Source of the DNA: Dinoroseobacter shibae DFL 12 = DSM 16493
GTDB taxonomy: Bacteria; Pseudomonadota; Alphaproteobacteria; Rhodobacterales; Rhodobacteraceae
Assembly: GCF_000018145.1 (NCBI RefSeq)
Contig: NC_009952.1
Coordinates: 3,410,001-3,474,000 of the forward strand
Length of the DNA: 64,000 nt
Direction of reading: 5' to 3'
This document shows, piece by piece, positions 1 to 8,206 of this stretch. Every line of letters begins with the position of its first letter. Within the stretch, counting starts at the first letter, position 1. Below the pieces are notes generated by a model. The model saw only the letters and a list, made by a program, of their open reading frames with translations. It did no database searches and was not told where the DNA came from. A program made the translations under genes and the position numbers.

Positions 1-250
1 CCAGCCCCAGCAGCATCTCGGTATTGCGGCGCGCGTGCCAGACCCGCCAGCGGTCCCGCGGCAGGGTGACGAGCGCCGAGAGCGGGATATGGGGGACATG
101 GTCGGGCAGGCCCGGCCCGGTCGCGGCGATGGCGATCTGGCGCGCCTGCAGCGGCACCAGCCGGATGATCGTGGAGGTCACGCCCGAGAGCCGCTGCTTG
201 AGGTTGGGCGCGATGACATCGAGGTCGCGGGGGGACGGGCGCGTGGACAT
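1..250 (-). CDS. Glycosyltransferase family protein, N-terminal part (runs off left edge)
   Basis: An open frame reads leftward from an ATG at 250 to the window edge, giving 83 residues that begin MSTRPSPRDLDVIAPNLK and continue with LSGVTSTIIRLVPLQ. This resembles the start of family-4-type glycosyltransferases common in Rhodobacteraceae, where the opening segment forms the first Rossmann strand and a glycine/threonine loop. The catalytic C-terminal half lies outside the window, so donor and acceptor cannot be judged. It is divergent from the ATP-grasp gene, with 185 bases between the start codons. The family call rests on recall of similar N-termini. Confidence 0.6.
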   Translation of the reverse strand, partial: MSTRPSPRDLDVIAPNLKQRLSGVTSTIIRLVPLQARQIAIAATGPGLPDHVPHIPLSALVTLPRDRWRVWHARRNTEMLLGL

Positions 251-435
251 GAGGTCGTCTAGGACAGGGCGGGCGCCATTGCAATCGGCCAGGCGCACAC
301 CCGGGCTGCACAGCAATGCGGCAAGGCGCACAGAAGGACAGCGCCCGATTTCGAGGCATGTGCGGGAACTTTCCCCGCCCGAGGCGCGTTCACCTAGCCA
401 TTGCAGTGGGGGCTGAAATCGCTAGCGTGGAATTC

Positions 436-1863
436 ATGAAGATAAAGCAGCCCTTTGACGAGATGACGGGCATGGGGGACGGCGCGATCCGGTCCCCGTA
501 TGCAGATTTTGACACCTGGTTCAGCGGCGAGGACCCCGCCCGCCTGCGCAAGAAGGCCCGCGAAGCCGAAGACGTTTTCCGGCTGACGGGGATCACCTTC
601 AACGTCTATGGGCGCGAAGAGGCGGCCGAACGGCTCATTCCCTTCGACATCGTGCCGCGCATCATCTCGGCCCGGGAATGGACCCGGCTGGCCAAGGGGA
701 TCGAGCAGCGGGTGCGCGCGATCAACGCCTTTCTGCACGACATCTATCACCGGCAGGAGATCATCCGCGCGGGCCGCATACCCGCCGAGATGATCGCCAA
801 TAACGAGGCGTTCCTGCCCCAGATGATCGGCATGACGCCGCCGGGCAATGTCTATACCCATATCGTCGGCATCGACCTGGTGCGCACCGGCGAGGACGAG
901 TTCTACGTGCTGGAGGACAATGCGCGTACGCCTTCGGGGGTCTCCTACATGCTGGAGAACCGGGAGACGATGCTGCAGATGTTCCCGGAGCTGTTCGCGC
1001 GCAACCGGGTGCGGTCGGTCAGCGAGTACCCGCAAAACCTGCGCCGGTCGTTGAGCGACTGTTTCCCGCCGGCCTGTACCGGCAAGCCGGTGGTGGGGGT
1101 TCTGACCCCGGGGATCCACAACTCGGCCTATTACGAGCATGCGTTTCTCGCCGACAAGATGGGCGCGGCACTGGTGGAGGGGCATGACCTGAAGGTGGTG
1201 GACGGGCGCGTGGCGATGCGGACCACCCGCGGCTTCACCCCGATCGACGTGCTCTACCGGCGGGTGGATGACGATTTCCTCGACCCGATGAATTTCAGGC
1301 CCGAGAGCCTGCTGGGCGTGCCGGGTATCATGGATGTCTACCGCGCGGGCGGGATCACCATCGCCAACGCCCCGGGCACCGGGATCGCGGACGACAAGGC
1401 GATCTATTCCTACATGCCGGAGATCGTCGAGTTCTATACCGGCGAGCAGGCGATCCTGAAGAACGTGCCGACCCATCGCTGCAACGACCCCGACACGCTG
1501 GCCTATGTTCTGGACAATCTGGCCGACTTGGTGGTCAAGGAGGTGCATGGCTCGGGCGGCTACGGGATGCTGGTGGGGCCTGCGGCCTCGAAAAAGGAGA
1601 TCGCCGCCTTCCGCGAGAAGCTGATCGCCAAGCCCGACAGCTATATCGCCCAGCCGACGCTGAGCCTGAGCACGGTGCCGATTTTCGCGCGTTCGGGGCT
1701 GGCGCCGCGGCATGTGGATTTGCGGCCCTTCGTGCTGGTCTCGCCAAAGAAGATCCATATCACGCCCGGCGGGCTGACGCGGGTGGCGTTGCAGAAGGGG
1801 TCGCTGGTGGTCAATTCGAGCCAGGGAGGCGGCACCAAGGACACCTGGGTGCTGGAGGAGTAG
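436..1863 (+). CDS. Circularly permuted ATP-grasp type 2 protein
   Basis: The product has 475 residues. The start is the ATG at 436; the open frame extends upstream to 316, but that extension looks non-coding. The protein matches the circularly permuted ATP-grasp family (formerly DUF404/DUF407), predicted carboxylate-amine/thiol ligases. Visible marks are VLEDNARTPSGVSYMLENR, the glycine-rich loop VVKEVHGSGGYGMLVG, RHVDLRPFVL and the C-terminal NSSQGGGTKDTWVLEE. It is the first gene of a tight set with alpha-E (4-base gap), transglutaminase and an Anbu-type protease. This association is recurrent in proteobacteria and has been proposed to make or attach a peptide-like tag; the substrate is unknown. 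Confidence 0.9.
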   Translation: MKIKQPFDEMTGMGDGAIRSPYADFDTWFSGEDPARLRKKAREAEDVFRLTGITFNVYGREEAAERLIPFDIVPRIISAREWTRLAKGIEQRVRAINAFLHDIYHRQEIIRAGRIPAEMIANNEAFLPQMIGMTPPGNVYTHIVGIDLVRTGEDEFYVLEDNARTPSGVSYMLENRETMLQMFPELFARNRVRSVSEYPQNLRRSLSDCFPPACTGKPVVGVLTPGIHNSAYYEHAFLADKMGAALVEGHDLKVVDGRVAMRTTRGFTPIDVLYRRVDDDFLDPMNFRPESLLGVPGIMDVYRAGGITIANAPGTGIADDKAIYSYMPEIVEFYTGEQAILKNVPTHRCNDPDTLAYVLDNLADLVVKEVHGSGGYGMLVGPAASKKEIAAFREKLIAKPDSYIAQPTLSLSTVPIFARSGLAPRHVDLRPFVLVSPKKIHITPGGLTRVALQKGSLVVNSSQGGGTKDTWVLEE

Positions 1864-1867
1864 GGTC

Positions 1868-2809
1868 ATGCTGGGCAAGACAGCCGGGGGCCTGTTCTGG
1901 ATGTTTCGGTATCTGGAGCGGTCGGAAAACATCGCGCGGCTCGTGGATGCCGGGCAGCGGATCGCGCTGACCCGCTCGGACGCGGCGGCGAGCGAGTGGG
2001 GCTCGATCCTGGCGACGGCGGGGGCGCGCGATGCCTATTTGCAGAAATACGATGCGTTCGAGGGCGCGAACGCGGTGGATTTCCTGCTTCGCGACAAGGA
2101 CAACCCGTCCAGCGTGATGTCGGTGATCTCGTCGGCGCGGGACAATGCACGGCTGGTGCGGACCGCGCTGACCCGGGAGGTCTGGGAGGCGGTGAACGAA
2201 TGCTACCTGACCTTGAAAAAGCTGCTTGCGCGGAAGATATCGGAGCGCGATCTGCCGGACGTTCTGGGCATCATCCGGCAGCGCAGCGTCTATGTGCGCG
2301 GCGCGCTGCACGGCACGATGATGCGCAACGACATCTACGATTTCGCCCGGATCGGGACCTTCCTGGAGCGGGCGGACAACACCGCGCGGATCCTCGACGT
2401 GAAGTATTACGTGCTGCTGCCTTCGGCGAATTTCGTGGGCAGTTCGCTCGACAACGTGCAGTGGGAGACGATCCTGCGCTCGGTCTCGGGCGAAGGGGCG
2501 TTTCGGCACAATTACGGCTCCGACAGCACGCCGGCGGATATTGCCGAGTTCCTGATCCTGGATCGCCGGATGCCGCGATCGCTGGCGTTCTGCTATTCCA
2601 AGATCTCGGCCAACCTGGGCTACCTGGAGGCGGATTACGGGGACCGGCACCCCTGCCACGATACGGCCGACGCGGTGAATGCGCGGATCCGGGCGAGTAC
2701 GGTGGACCTGATCTTCGAGGGGGGCTTGCACGAGTTCATCCAGGATTTCCTGCGGTTCAACGCCATGCTCGGTCAGCAGATCGAGCAGGATTACAGGTTT
2801 TACGGATAG
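1868..2809 (+). CDS. Alpha-E domain-containing protein (DUF403)
   Basis: The product has 313 residues, starting MLGKTAGGLFWMFRYLERSE, which is the standard opening of the alpha-helical alpha-E family. The protein is all-helical with no signal peptide. The family has no assigned reaction but nearly always accompanies the permuted ATP-grasp gene and is thought to work with it. The start lies 4 bases after the ATP-grasp stop and the end 4 bases before the transglutaminase start, so the three are almost certainly one transcript. The length is normal for the family. Confidence 0.9.
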   Translation: MLGKTAGGLFWMFRYLERSENIARLVDAGQRIALTRSDAAASEWGSILATAGARDAYLQKYDAFEGANAVDFLLRDKDNPSSVMSVISSARDNARLVRTALTREVWEAVNECYLTLKKLLARKISERDLPDVLGIIRQRSVYVRGALHGTMMRNDIYDFARIGTFLERADNTARILDVKYYVLLPSANFVGSSLDNVQWETILRSVSGEGAFRHNYGSDSTPADIAEFLILDRRMPRSLAFCYSKISANLGYLEADYGDRHPCHDTADAVNARIRASTVDLIFEGGLHEFIQDFLRFNAMLGQQIEQDYRFYG

Positions 2810-2813
2810 GCGC

Positions 2814-3650
2814 ATGATACTGAAGATCACCCACAGGACGACCTACAGCTACGACACGCCCATCCCTTACGGGTTGCAGCAGGTGCGTCTGACGCCGAAG
2901 TCGCGCGATACCCAGAAGGTGCTGAACTGGACCATGAGCTTCGAGGGCGCCCAGCCCCAGGTGAGCTACGAGGACGAGCACAAGAACGAGACCAACCTGA
3001 TCAGCTTCGATCCCGGGGTCACCGGGGTGACGATCCATTGCGAGGGCGAGGTCGATGTGACCGACACCAGCGGCGTGACCGGCAAGCATTCGGGGTTCAT
3101 GCCGTTGTGGATGTTTTTGCGGACCACGCCGCTGACCAAGGCCGGGCCGGGGCTGCGCAAGCTGATGCGGGAGTTCGACGCGGGAGGCACGCCGCTGGAT
3201 CAGTTGCACGGGTTGATGGCCCATATCGCGGGCGCGGTGGCGTATGCCCCGGGCGAGACCCATGTGGGCACCACGGTCGAGGAGGCGGTCGCCGCGGGCA
3301 AGGGGGTGTGCCAGGACCACACCCATATCTTCATCACCGCGGCGCGCGCGCTCGGGGTGCCGGCGCGGTATGTCTCGGGCTATCTGATGATGGAGGACCG
3401 GGTGGAGCAGGACGCCACCCATGCCTGGGCCGAGGCCCATGTGGACGGGATCGGCTGGATCGGGTTCGACGTGTCGAACGCGATCTGCCCGGATGCACGC
3501 TATGTCCGGGTGGCGACGGGGCTGGATTACACCGATGCCGCCCCGGTCTCGGGGATGCGGTTCGGGGACGGGGCCGAGCGGCTGGACGTGACCTTGCAGG
3601 TGCAGTCCCAGGGCGCGCAGACGCAATCCCAGAGCCAGGGCCAGGCATAA
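2814..3650 (+). CDS. Transglutaminase-like cysteine protease family protein
   Basis: The product has 278 residues. The N-terminal beta domain (LKITHRTTYSYDTPIPYGLQ, about residues 1-110) is followed by a transglutaminase core. The catalytic Cys is in GKGVCQDHTHIFI (about residue 166), the His in DATHAWAEAHV and the Asp in GWIGFDVSN. Such proteins usually cleave or rearrange peptide bonds rather than crosslink. The last 20 residues are unusually Gln/Ser-rich (QSQGAQTQSQSQGQA), a low-complexity tail of unknown use. It is third in the ATP-grasp/alpha-E/transglutaminase/Anbu set. Confidence 0.9.
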   Translation: MILKITHRTTYSYDTPIPYGLQQVRLTPKSRDTQKVLNWTMSFEGAQPQVSYEDEHKNETNLISFDPGVTGVTIHCEGEVDVTDTSGVTGKHSGFMPLWMFLRTTPLTKAGPGLRKLMREFDAGGTPLDQLHGLMAHIAGAVAYAPGETHVGTTVEEAVAAGKGVCQDHTHIFITAARALGVPARYVSGYLMMEDRVEQDATHAWAEAHVDGIGWIGFDVSNAICPDARYVRVATGLDYTDAAPVSGMRFGDGAERLDVTLQVQSQGAQTQSQSQGQA

Positions 3651-3824
3651 CCCCCCCGGCAGTGCCACACCCCAATGCGGCACGTGCCCCAACGGGCATC
3701 ATGGCGGATGACAGCGCCTGCAATCCTCTGTATGCGGAAGCGTTGGCCGTTGGCCGGGGCGCGAGTCCCTGCCCCCGGCGGGGCTTTGATGGCGCTGCCG
3801 GAGCATGGCAGCCGGGAACGTGAA

Positions 3825-4574
3825 ATGACTTATTGTGTGGGGCTGAAAATGGCCCGCGGCATGGTGTTCATGTCGGATACGCGCACCAATGCGGGCGTCG
3901 ACAACATCTCGACCTTCCGCAAGATGGCAAGCTGGGAGCAGCCGGGCGAGCGGGTCATCACCCTGATGACCGCGGGCAACCTGGCCACGACCCAGTCGGT
4001 GGTCAGCCTGCTGGAGGAGCGGATGAAGGCCCCGGGGGAACGCAGCCCCTCGGTCTTCGAGGCGCCGTCGATGTTCCAGGTGGCGCGGATGGTCGGTGCG
4101 ACCCTGCGCGAGGTGATCCAGTCGAACGCCAATACCGGCGCGCGGGCCGACAGCACGTTCAACGCGACGCTGCTTCTGGGTGGGCAGGTCAAGGGCAGCG
4201 CGCCGCGGCTGTTCATGATCTATCCGGAGGGGAATTTCATTGAGGCCTCGGACGACACGCCGTTCTTCCAGATCGGGGAGACGAAATACGGCCGGCCCAT
4301 CCTGGTGCGCGCCTTCGATCCGGAGATGAGTTTCGAGGACGCGATCAAGCTCTTGCTGGTGAGTTTCGATTCGACCATCAAGGCGAACCTGTCGGTGGAT
4401 CTGCCGCTGGACGTGCAGGTGATCGAGACCGATGCGCTGCGTCTGGGCTATGCCGCCCGGATCACCGCCGATGACAGCTATTTCCAGACGATTTCCAGCG
4501 GCTGGGGCGAGGCCTTGAAGATGGCTTTCGACAGCCTGCCGAAATTCCGCATGGACGACAGCCGGGAGACCTGA
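3825..4574 (+). CDS. Anbu-type proteasome-like peptidase
   Basis: The product has 249 residues, starting at the ATG at 3825; the open frame runs back to 3675 but the family begins at MTYCVGLKMARGMVFMSDTR. Removal of Met would expose Thr1, the nucleophile of N-terminal-nucleophile hydrolases. An Asp sits at position 17 of the mature protein and a Lys at 32, as expected for proteasome/HslV relatives. Anbu (ancestral beta-subunit) proteins form open-helical assemblies rather than closed rings. It follows the transglutaminase by 174 bases, so it may have its own promoter. No regulatory ATPase is encoded nearby. Confidence 0.9.
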   Translation: MTYCVGLKMARGMVFMSDTRTNAGVDNISTFRKMASWEQPGERVITLMTAGNLATTQSVVSLLEERMKAPGERSPSVFEAPSMFQVARMVGATLREVIQSNANTGARADSTFNATLLLGGQVKGSAPRLFMIYPEGNFIEASDDTPFFQIGETKYGRPILVRAFDPEMSFEDAIKLLLVSFDSTIKANLSVDLPLDVQVIETDALRLGYAARITADDSYFQTISSGWGEALKMAFDSLPKFRMDDSRET

Positions 4575-4676
4575 GCCGCGCCGGGGCGGCCCCGACCGCC
4601 GCGTGTGCGGTGGCGGGTCGGCCCGGGGCGCGGGCCGGGGAAGATCCCCGGCCTACCGGTCGCGACGGGCGCGGGG

Positions 4677-6029
4677 CTAGATCGCACCCGGGTCTTGCGG
4701 TTGCGGCGCCACGCCTGCGCGCCGGAGTGCCTGGGCGAGATGCTCGAAACTGTCGGCGGCGGTGCCGGTCTCGACCCGCGCGAGGAAGCCCTCGAGCTCC
4801 CGGTGCGCGGTGATGGCCGCGTCGATCTCCGCGTCGCTGCCCTGGGTGTAGAGGCCGGACTGGATCATCAGGCGGGAGCGTTCATAGATGCCCATGGTCC
4901 GGCGGGCGAGTTGCAGAAGCTCGTTTTCCGCGGCGCTGGCGGCGTCGGGCAGGCTGCGGGAGACCGATTGCAGCACGTCGACCGCGGGGAAGCGGCCCCG
5001 CTCGGCGATCTCGCGCGACAGGACCACGTGACCGTCGAGCACCCCGCGCAGGATGTCGGCCACCGGTTCGTCCATGTCCGAGCCGGCCACCAGGACGCTG
5101 AAGATGCCGGTGATGTCGCCCTTGCCCTCGGGCCCCGGGCCGGCGCGTTCGGCCAGGTCCATGATCATCTGGCCCGTCGACGGGGGAAAGCCGCGCATCG
5201 AGGGCGCCTCGCCCGCGGTCAGCGCGACCTCGCGATGGGCTTCGGCAAAGCGCGTGACGCTGTCGGTCAGGAACAGGACATGGCCGCCGAGGTCGCGGAA
5301 ATATTCGGCGATGGACATGGCCAGCCAGGCCGCGCGGCGTTTCAGGAGCGGCGCCTGATCGGAGGTGGCGGCCACGACGATGGCGCGCTTCATCCCGTCC
5401 GCGCCGAGGGTGCGGTCGACGAATTCGCGCACCTCGCGCCCACGTTCGCCGATCAGGGCGACCACGGCGATGTCGGCCTGCACGGAACGGGTGAGCTTGC
5501 CCAGCAGGGTGGATTTGCCCACCCCGGAGCCCGCGAAAAGGCCCAGACGCTGGCCGCGCACCAAGGGCAGGAAGGTGTTGAAGACCGCCGTGCCGGTTTC
5601 CAGCCGGTGGCCCAGGGGTTTGCGGGTGATGGCCGAGGGCGGTGTGCCGCGCAGGGGATAGGCGGTCGGGCCGGGGGCGGGAATGGTGCCGTCATGGCAG
5701 CGGCCGAACGGGTCGATCACCTTGCCGATCCAGTCCTCGGACGGCCGCACCTCGGACCGGCCCTGGAAATAGGCGCGGTCGCGGAGCGCGAATCCTTCGA
5801 GCCGGGCCTCCGGCAGAACCTCGATATGGGAGCCGGAGAGGGTGACGACCTCCCCGCCCACTTCGGCCCCGGTGGCGCCGGTGAGCACCACGCGGTCCCC
5901 CAGCCGGGCATGGCGGTTGAGGCCGGTCACCTCGACCACCGCTTCGCTCAGGGCCGAGACATGCCCGGAGATGCGATGGAACGAGGCGCCTTCGATCTGC
6001 GCGGCGAGGCTTGAGAAGTCAGGGGTCAT
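4677..6029 (-). CDS. fliI: Flagellum-specific ATPase FliI
   Basis: The product has 450 residues. The P-loop GLFAGSGVGKSTLLGKL (about residue 165) and the F1-beta-like Walker B region GGHVLFLTDSVTRFAEAHREV mark a FliI/SctN export ATPase, which unloads substrates at the flagellar export gate in the cytoplasm. Length and domain order (short N-terminal domain, ATPase core, helical C-terminus) are normal. It stands alone on the reverse strand and is divergent from flgB across a 94-base promoter region holding a CtrA-like box. Its usual partner fliH is far away, at 21060. Confidence 0.95.
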   Translation of the reverse strand: MTPDFSSLAAQIEGASFHRISGHVSALSEAVVEVTGLNRHARLGDRVVLTGATGAEVGGEVVTLSGSHIEVLPEARLEGFALRDRAYFQGRSEVRPSEDWIGKVIDPFGRCHDGTIPAPGPTAYPLRGTPPSAITRKPLGHRLETGTAVFNTFLPLVRGQRLGLFAGSGVGKSTLLGKLTRSVQADIAVVALIGERGREVREFVDRTLGADGMKRAIVVAATSDQAPLLKRRAAWLAMSIAEYFRDLGGHVLFLTDSVTRFAEAHREVALTAGEAPSMRGFPPSTGQMIMDLAERAGPGPEGKGDITGIFSVLVAGSDMDEPVADILRGVLDGHVVLSREIAERGRFPAVDVLQSVSRSLPDAASAAENELLQLARRTMGIYERSRLMIQSGLYTQGSDAEIDAAITAHRELEGFLARVETGTAADSFEHLAQALRRAGVAPQPQDPGAI

Positions 6030-6084
6030 CGTCGGCCTTTCTGGTCCGTTGGATGTTCACTTACTGTTTCTAAAGGAATCGGGG

Positions 6085-6099
6085 TTAAGCGTTGGTTGA
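6085..6099 (+). promoter_or_regulatory. CtrA-like box between fliI and flgB
   Basis: The sequence TTAA-GCGTTGG-TTGA has the exact half-site spacing of the CtrA consensus TTAA-N7-TTAA with one mismatch. It lies 25 bases upstream of the flgB start and 56 bases from the fliI start. CtrA is known to control flagellar genes in Rhodobacterales. Assignment of the site is inference from sequence. Confidence 0.45.
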
Positions 6100-6123
6100 A
6101 ACCATCGTGGGAGAAGCCCCGAT

Positions 6124-6504
6124 ATGAAAAATTTGACGATTCTCAATACCGCGAGTGCCATGGTCGCCCATGCCAACGAGCGGCACGGCGTGATCGCCCG
6201 GAATATCGCCCATGCGGATACGCCCGGGTACCGCACGCAGGATCTGAAGGATTTCACCGACAGCTACCGTGAGATGACCTCCTCCGGGCTGCGGGCCACG
6301 CGCGACGACCATGCCTTCGGTGCCCATCGCGGGCTCGACCTGTCGGTGCAGACGGTGCTGGATACCCCCGTGGCACCCAATGGCAACTCGGTCTCCCTTG
6401 AACACGAGATGATCCGCATGGCGGAGAACCGGCACCAGCACGAGCTGGCCCTGTCGGTCTACAAGACCTCCATGAGCATCCTGCGCACGAGCCTGGGGAG
6501 GTGA
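6124..6504 (+). CDS. flgB: Flagellar basal-body rod protein FlgB
   Basis: The product has 126 residues. It has the rod-protein signature NIAHADTPGYRTQDLKDF near the N-terminus and a C-terminal helix (EHEMIRMAENRHQHELALSVY). FlgB forms the proximal rod in the periplasm. It is the first gene of a rightward operon flgB-flgC-fliE-fliQ-flgF-flgG-flgA-flgH-fliL-like, with a 6-base gap to flgC. The protein is exported by the flagellar type III system, so there is no signal peptide. Confidence 0.93.
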   Translation: MKNLTILNTASAMVAHANERHGVIARNIAHADTPGYRTQDLKDFTDSYREMTSSGLRATRDDHAFGAHRGLDLSVQTVLDTPVAPNGNSVSLEHEMIRMAENRHQHELALSVYKTSMSILRTSLGR

Positions 6505-6510
6505 CGGGCG

Positions 6511-6903
6511 ATGGGTGATCTACTCAAATCCATGACCGTGTCGGCCAGCGGGCTGATGGCCCAGGCCCAGCGGCTCAACGTGGTCTCGCAGAACATCGCG
6601 AATGTGGACACGCCCGGCTATCAGCGCAAGCAGGCCGAGTTCCAGCAGATGTTCGACACATTCGACGGCACCGACGGTGTCGCGGTGCTGCGGGTCTCGC
6701 TCGACGACTCGGCGCTGAAGCGGATCTACGACCCGTCCCATCCGCTGGCGGACCCCACTGGGTATTACGAAGGATCGAACGTGAGCACGATGGTGGAGGT
6801 CGCTGACGCCCGGGAAGCCCAGCGCAGCTACGAAGCGAACCTGCGCAGCTTCGACAATGCCCGGCAGATGTCGCGCTCCCTGCTCGAACTACTCAAACGC
6901 TAA
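6511..6903 (+). CDS. flgC: Flagellar basal-body rod protein FlgC
   Basis: The product has 130 residues, containing ASGLMAQAQRLNVVSQNIAN and VDTPGYQRKQ, the classic rod/hook N-terminal motif, with the C-terminal helix ADAREAQRSYEANLRSFDNAR. It is a proximal rod subunit. The gap to flgB is 6 bases and to fliE 14 bases. Length is typical. Confidence 0.95.
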   Translation: MGDLLKSMTVSASGLMAQAQRLNVVSQNIANVDTPGYQRKQAEFQQMFDTFDGTDGVAVLRVSLDDSALKRIYDPSHPLADPTGYYEGSNVSTMVEVADAREAQRSYEANLRSFDNARQMSRSLLELLKR

Positions 6904-6917
6904 GATCGGAGTTTAGA

Positions 6918-7196
6918 ATGGATATCCGTTCCAGCACGGCGGCACAGCTCTACACACGTTCCAAGGAGCTGACCGCGCCGAAACACGAAGGGCCCGACAT
7001 TGCCGGTGCGGCGCGGAGCTTTGCCGAAACGCTCCAGAACGGCGAGGCCGTCACGCAAGCGGCGATGACCGGCGGGGCGGATCCCCATGCCCTGGTCGAG
7101 GCACTAGCCCAGACCGAGCTGGCCGTGGAGACCGCGGTGACCGTGCGCAACAAGGTGGTCGAGGCCTACCAGGAAATCCTGAGGATGCCGGTCTGA
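6918..7196 (+). CDS. fliE: Flagellar hook-basal body adaptor FliE
   Basis: The product has 92 residues. The C-terminal half DPHALVEALAQTELAVET and RNKVVEAYQEILRMPV is the conserved FliE signature. FliE joins the MS ring to the rod. The ATG at 6918 follows a CGGAG-type ribosome site, and the stop overlaps the fliQ start (TGATG), implying translational coupling. Confidence 0.92.
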   Translation: MDIRSSTAAQLYTRSKELTAPKHEGPDIAGAARSFAETLQNGEAVTQAAMTGGADPHALVEALAQTELAVETAVTVRNKVVEAYQEILRMPV

Positions 7197-7462
7197 TGAC
7201 GGAGATCATCTTCTTCGACACCCTGCGGCAGGGGCTTTGGGTATCGGTCCTGATGTCGGCGCCGATCCTGACCGTGGCGCTGGTGGCGGGGGTGATCGTG
7301 GGTCTGTTCCAGGCCCTGACCTCGGTGCAGGAGATGACATTGACCTTCGTGCCCAAGGCGGCGCTGATGCTGGCGGTGTTCTGGGTGAGCATGAGCTTCA
7401 TGACCGAAACCCTCACGGACTTCTTCCAGGCGGAAATCCTGCCGACGATCGAGAGGTTCTGA
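7196..7462 (+). CDS. fliQ: Flagellar export gate protein FliQ
   Basis: The product has 88 residues with two transmembrane helices, consistent with FliQ. Visible motifs are ILTVALVAGVIVGLFQALTS and QEMTLTFVPKAALMLAVFW. FliQ belongs to the FliPQR inner-membrane export gate; fliR lies at 12117 and fliP at 21930, so the gate genes are split over three transcripts in this cluster. It overlaps fliE by one base. Confidence 0.95.
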   Translation: MTEIIFFDTLRQGLWVSVLMSAPILTVALVAGVIVGLFQALTSVQEMTLTFVPKAALMLAVFWVSMSFMTETLTDFFQAEILPTIERF

Positions 7463-7468
7463 CCCGCC

Positions 7469-8185
7469 ATGGACGCCACACAATACACCGCCCTGTCCCG
7501 CCAGAACGCGCTGAAACGCGAGATGACGGTGATCGCCAACAATATCGCCAACATCTCGACCACAGGCTACCGGGCCGAGGGGCTGGTGTTCTCGGAATAC
7601 GTGCAGGCCACGGGCCATGGGCAGGCGTCGATCTCGATGACCGACAGTGGCGCGAAGATCACCAATTACAGCCAGGGCATGCTGCGCCAGACCGGCGGAT
7701 CCTTCGACATGGCGATCGAGGGGGACGGGTTTTTCCAGGTCGCGGCCCCCGAGGGGGTACGGCTGACCCGGGCCGGGGCGTTCGAGCCCGATGCCAACGG
7801 GTTGCTGGTCACGCCGGATGGCTACCAGCTGCTCGATGCCGGGGGGGCGCCAGTGTTCATTCCGCCCGATGCCCGCAGCATCGCGGTGGCCGCCGACGGC
7901 ACCCTGAGCGCCGATGGCCGGCCGTTGACCAATATCGGGCTGGTCGTGCCCGAGGACCCGCTGCTGATGGAGCGCGCACCCGGTGCGTCCTTCATCCCCA
8001 ATGGCGGGGTTTTGCCGGCGGAGAATGCCAGCGTGCACCAGGGCTTCATCGAAGGCTCCAACGTCAACCCCATCGTGGAGGTGGCGCGCATGATCGAGGT
8101 TCAGCGCCGCTACGAATCCGCGAAGTCCTTCATCGATAAGGAAGATGACCGGATCAAGACCGTCATCCAGACCCTTGGCCGCTAA
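7469..8185 (+). CDS. flgF: Flagellar basal-body rod protein FlgF
   Basis: The product has 238 residues. The N-terminal motif MTVIANNIANISTTGYRAEG and C-terminal VEVARMIEVQRRYESAK bracket a proximal-rod protein. It is distinguished from FlgG by its order, by being shorter, and by the LSRQNALKREM opening. It sits directly before flgG, as in most proteobacteria. Confidence 0.92.
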   Translation: MDATQYTALSRQNALKREMTVIANNIANISTTGYRAEGLVFSEYVQATGHGQASISMTDSGAKITNYSQGMLRQTGGSFDMAIEGDGFFQVAAPEGVRLTRAGAFEPDANGLLVTPDGYQLLDAGGAPVFIPPDARSIAVAADGTLSADGRPLTNIGLVVPEDPLLMERAPGASFIPNGGVLPAENASVHQGFIEGSNVNPIVEVARMIEVQRRYESAKSFIDKEDDRIKTVIQTLGR

Positions 8186-8206
8186 CCGGCCGGAAAGAGA
8201 GGCAGA

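Noticed and set aside
24-416. Forward 130-codon frame at the left edge
   Set aside because: The reverse strand encodes a glycosyltransferase-like N-terminus there; the forward frame is Arg/Ser-rich noise.
394-1932. Long reverse-strand frame (512 codons) opposite the ATP-grasp gene
   Set aside because: It mirrors a clear conserved gene, is rich in Arg/His/Gly/Pro and shows no family motif; such frames are expected in high-GC DNA.
3679-3688. GGCACGTGCC palindrome between the transglutaminase and Anbu genes
   Set aside because: Perfect but short; 10-base palindromes of this composition are common in GC-rich DNA and no second copy was seen nearby.
4605-6014. Forward 469-codon frame opposite fliI
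   Set aside because: Complement of an unmistakable FliI; composition is G/A/R/H-rich with no domain.
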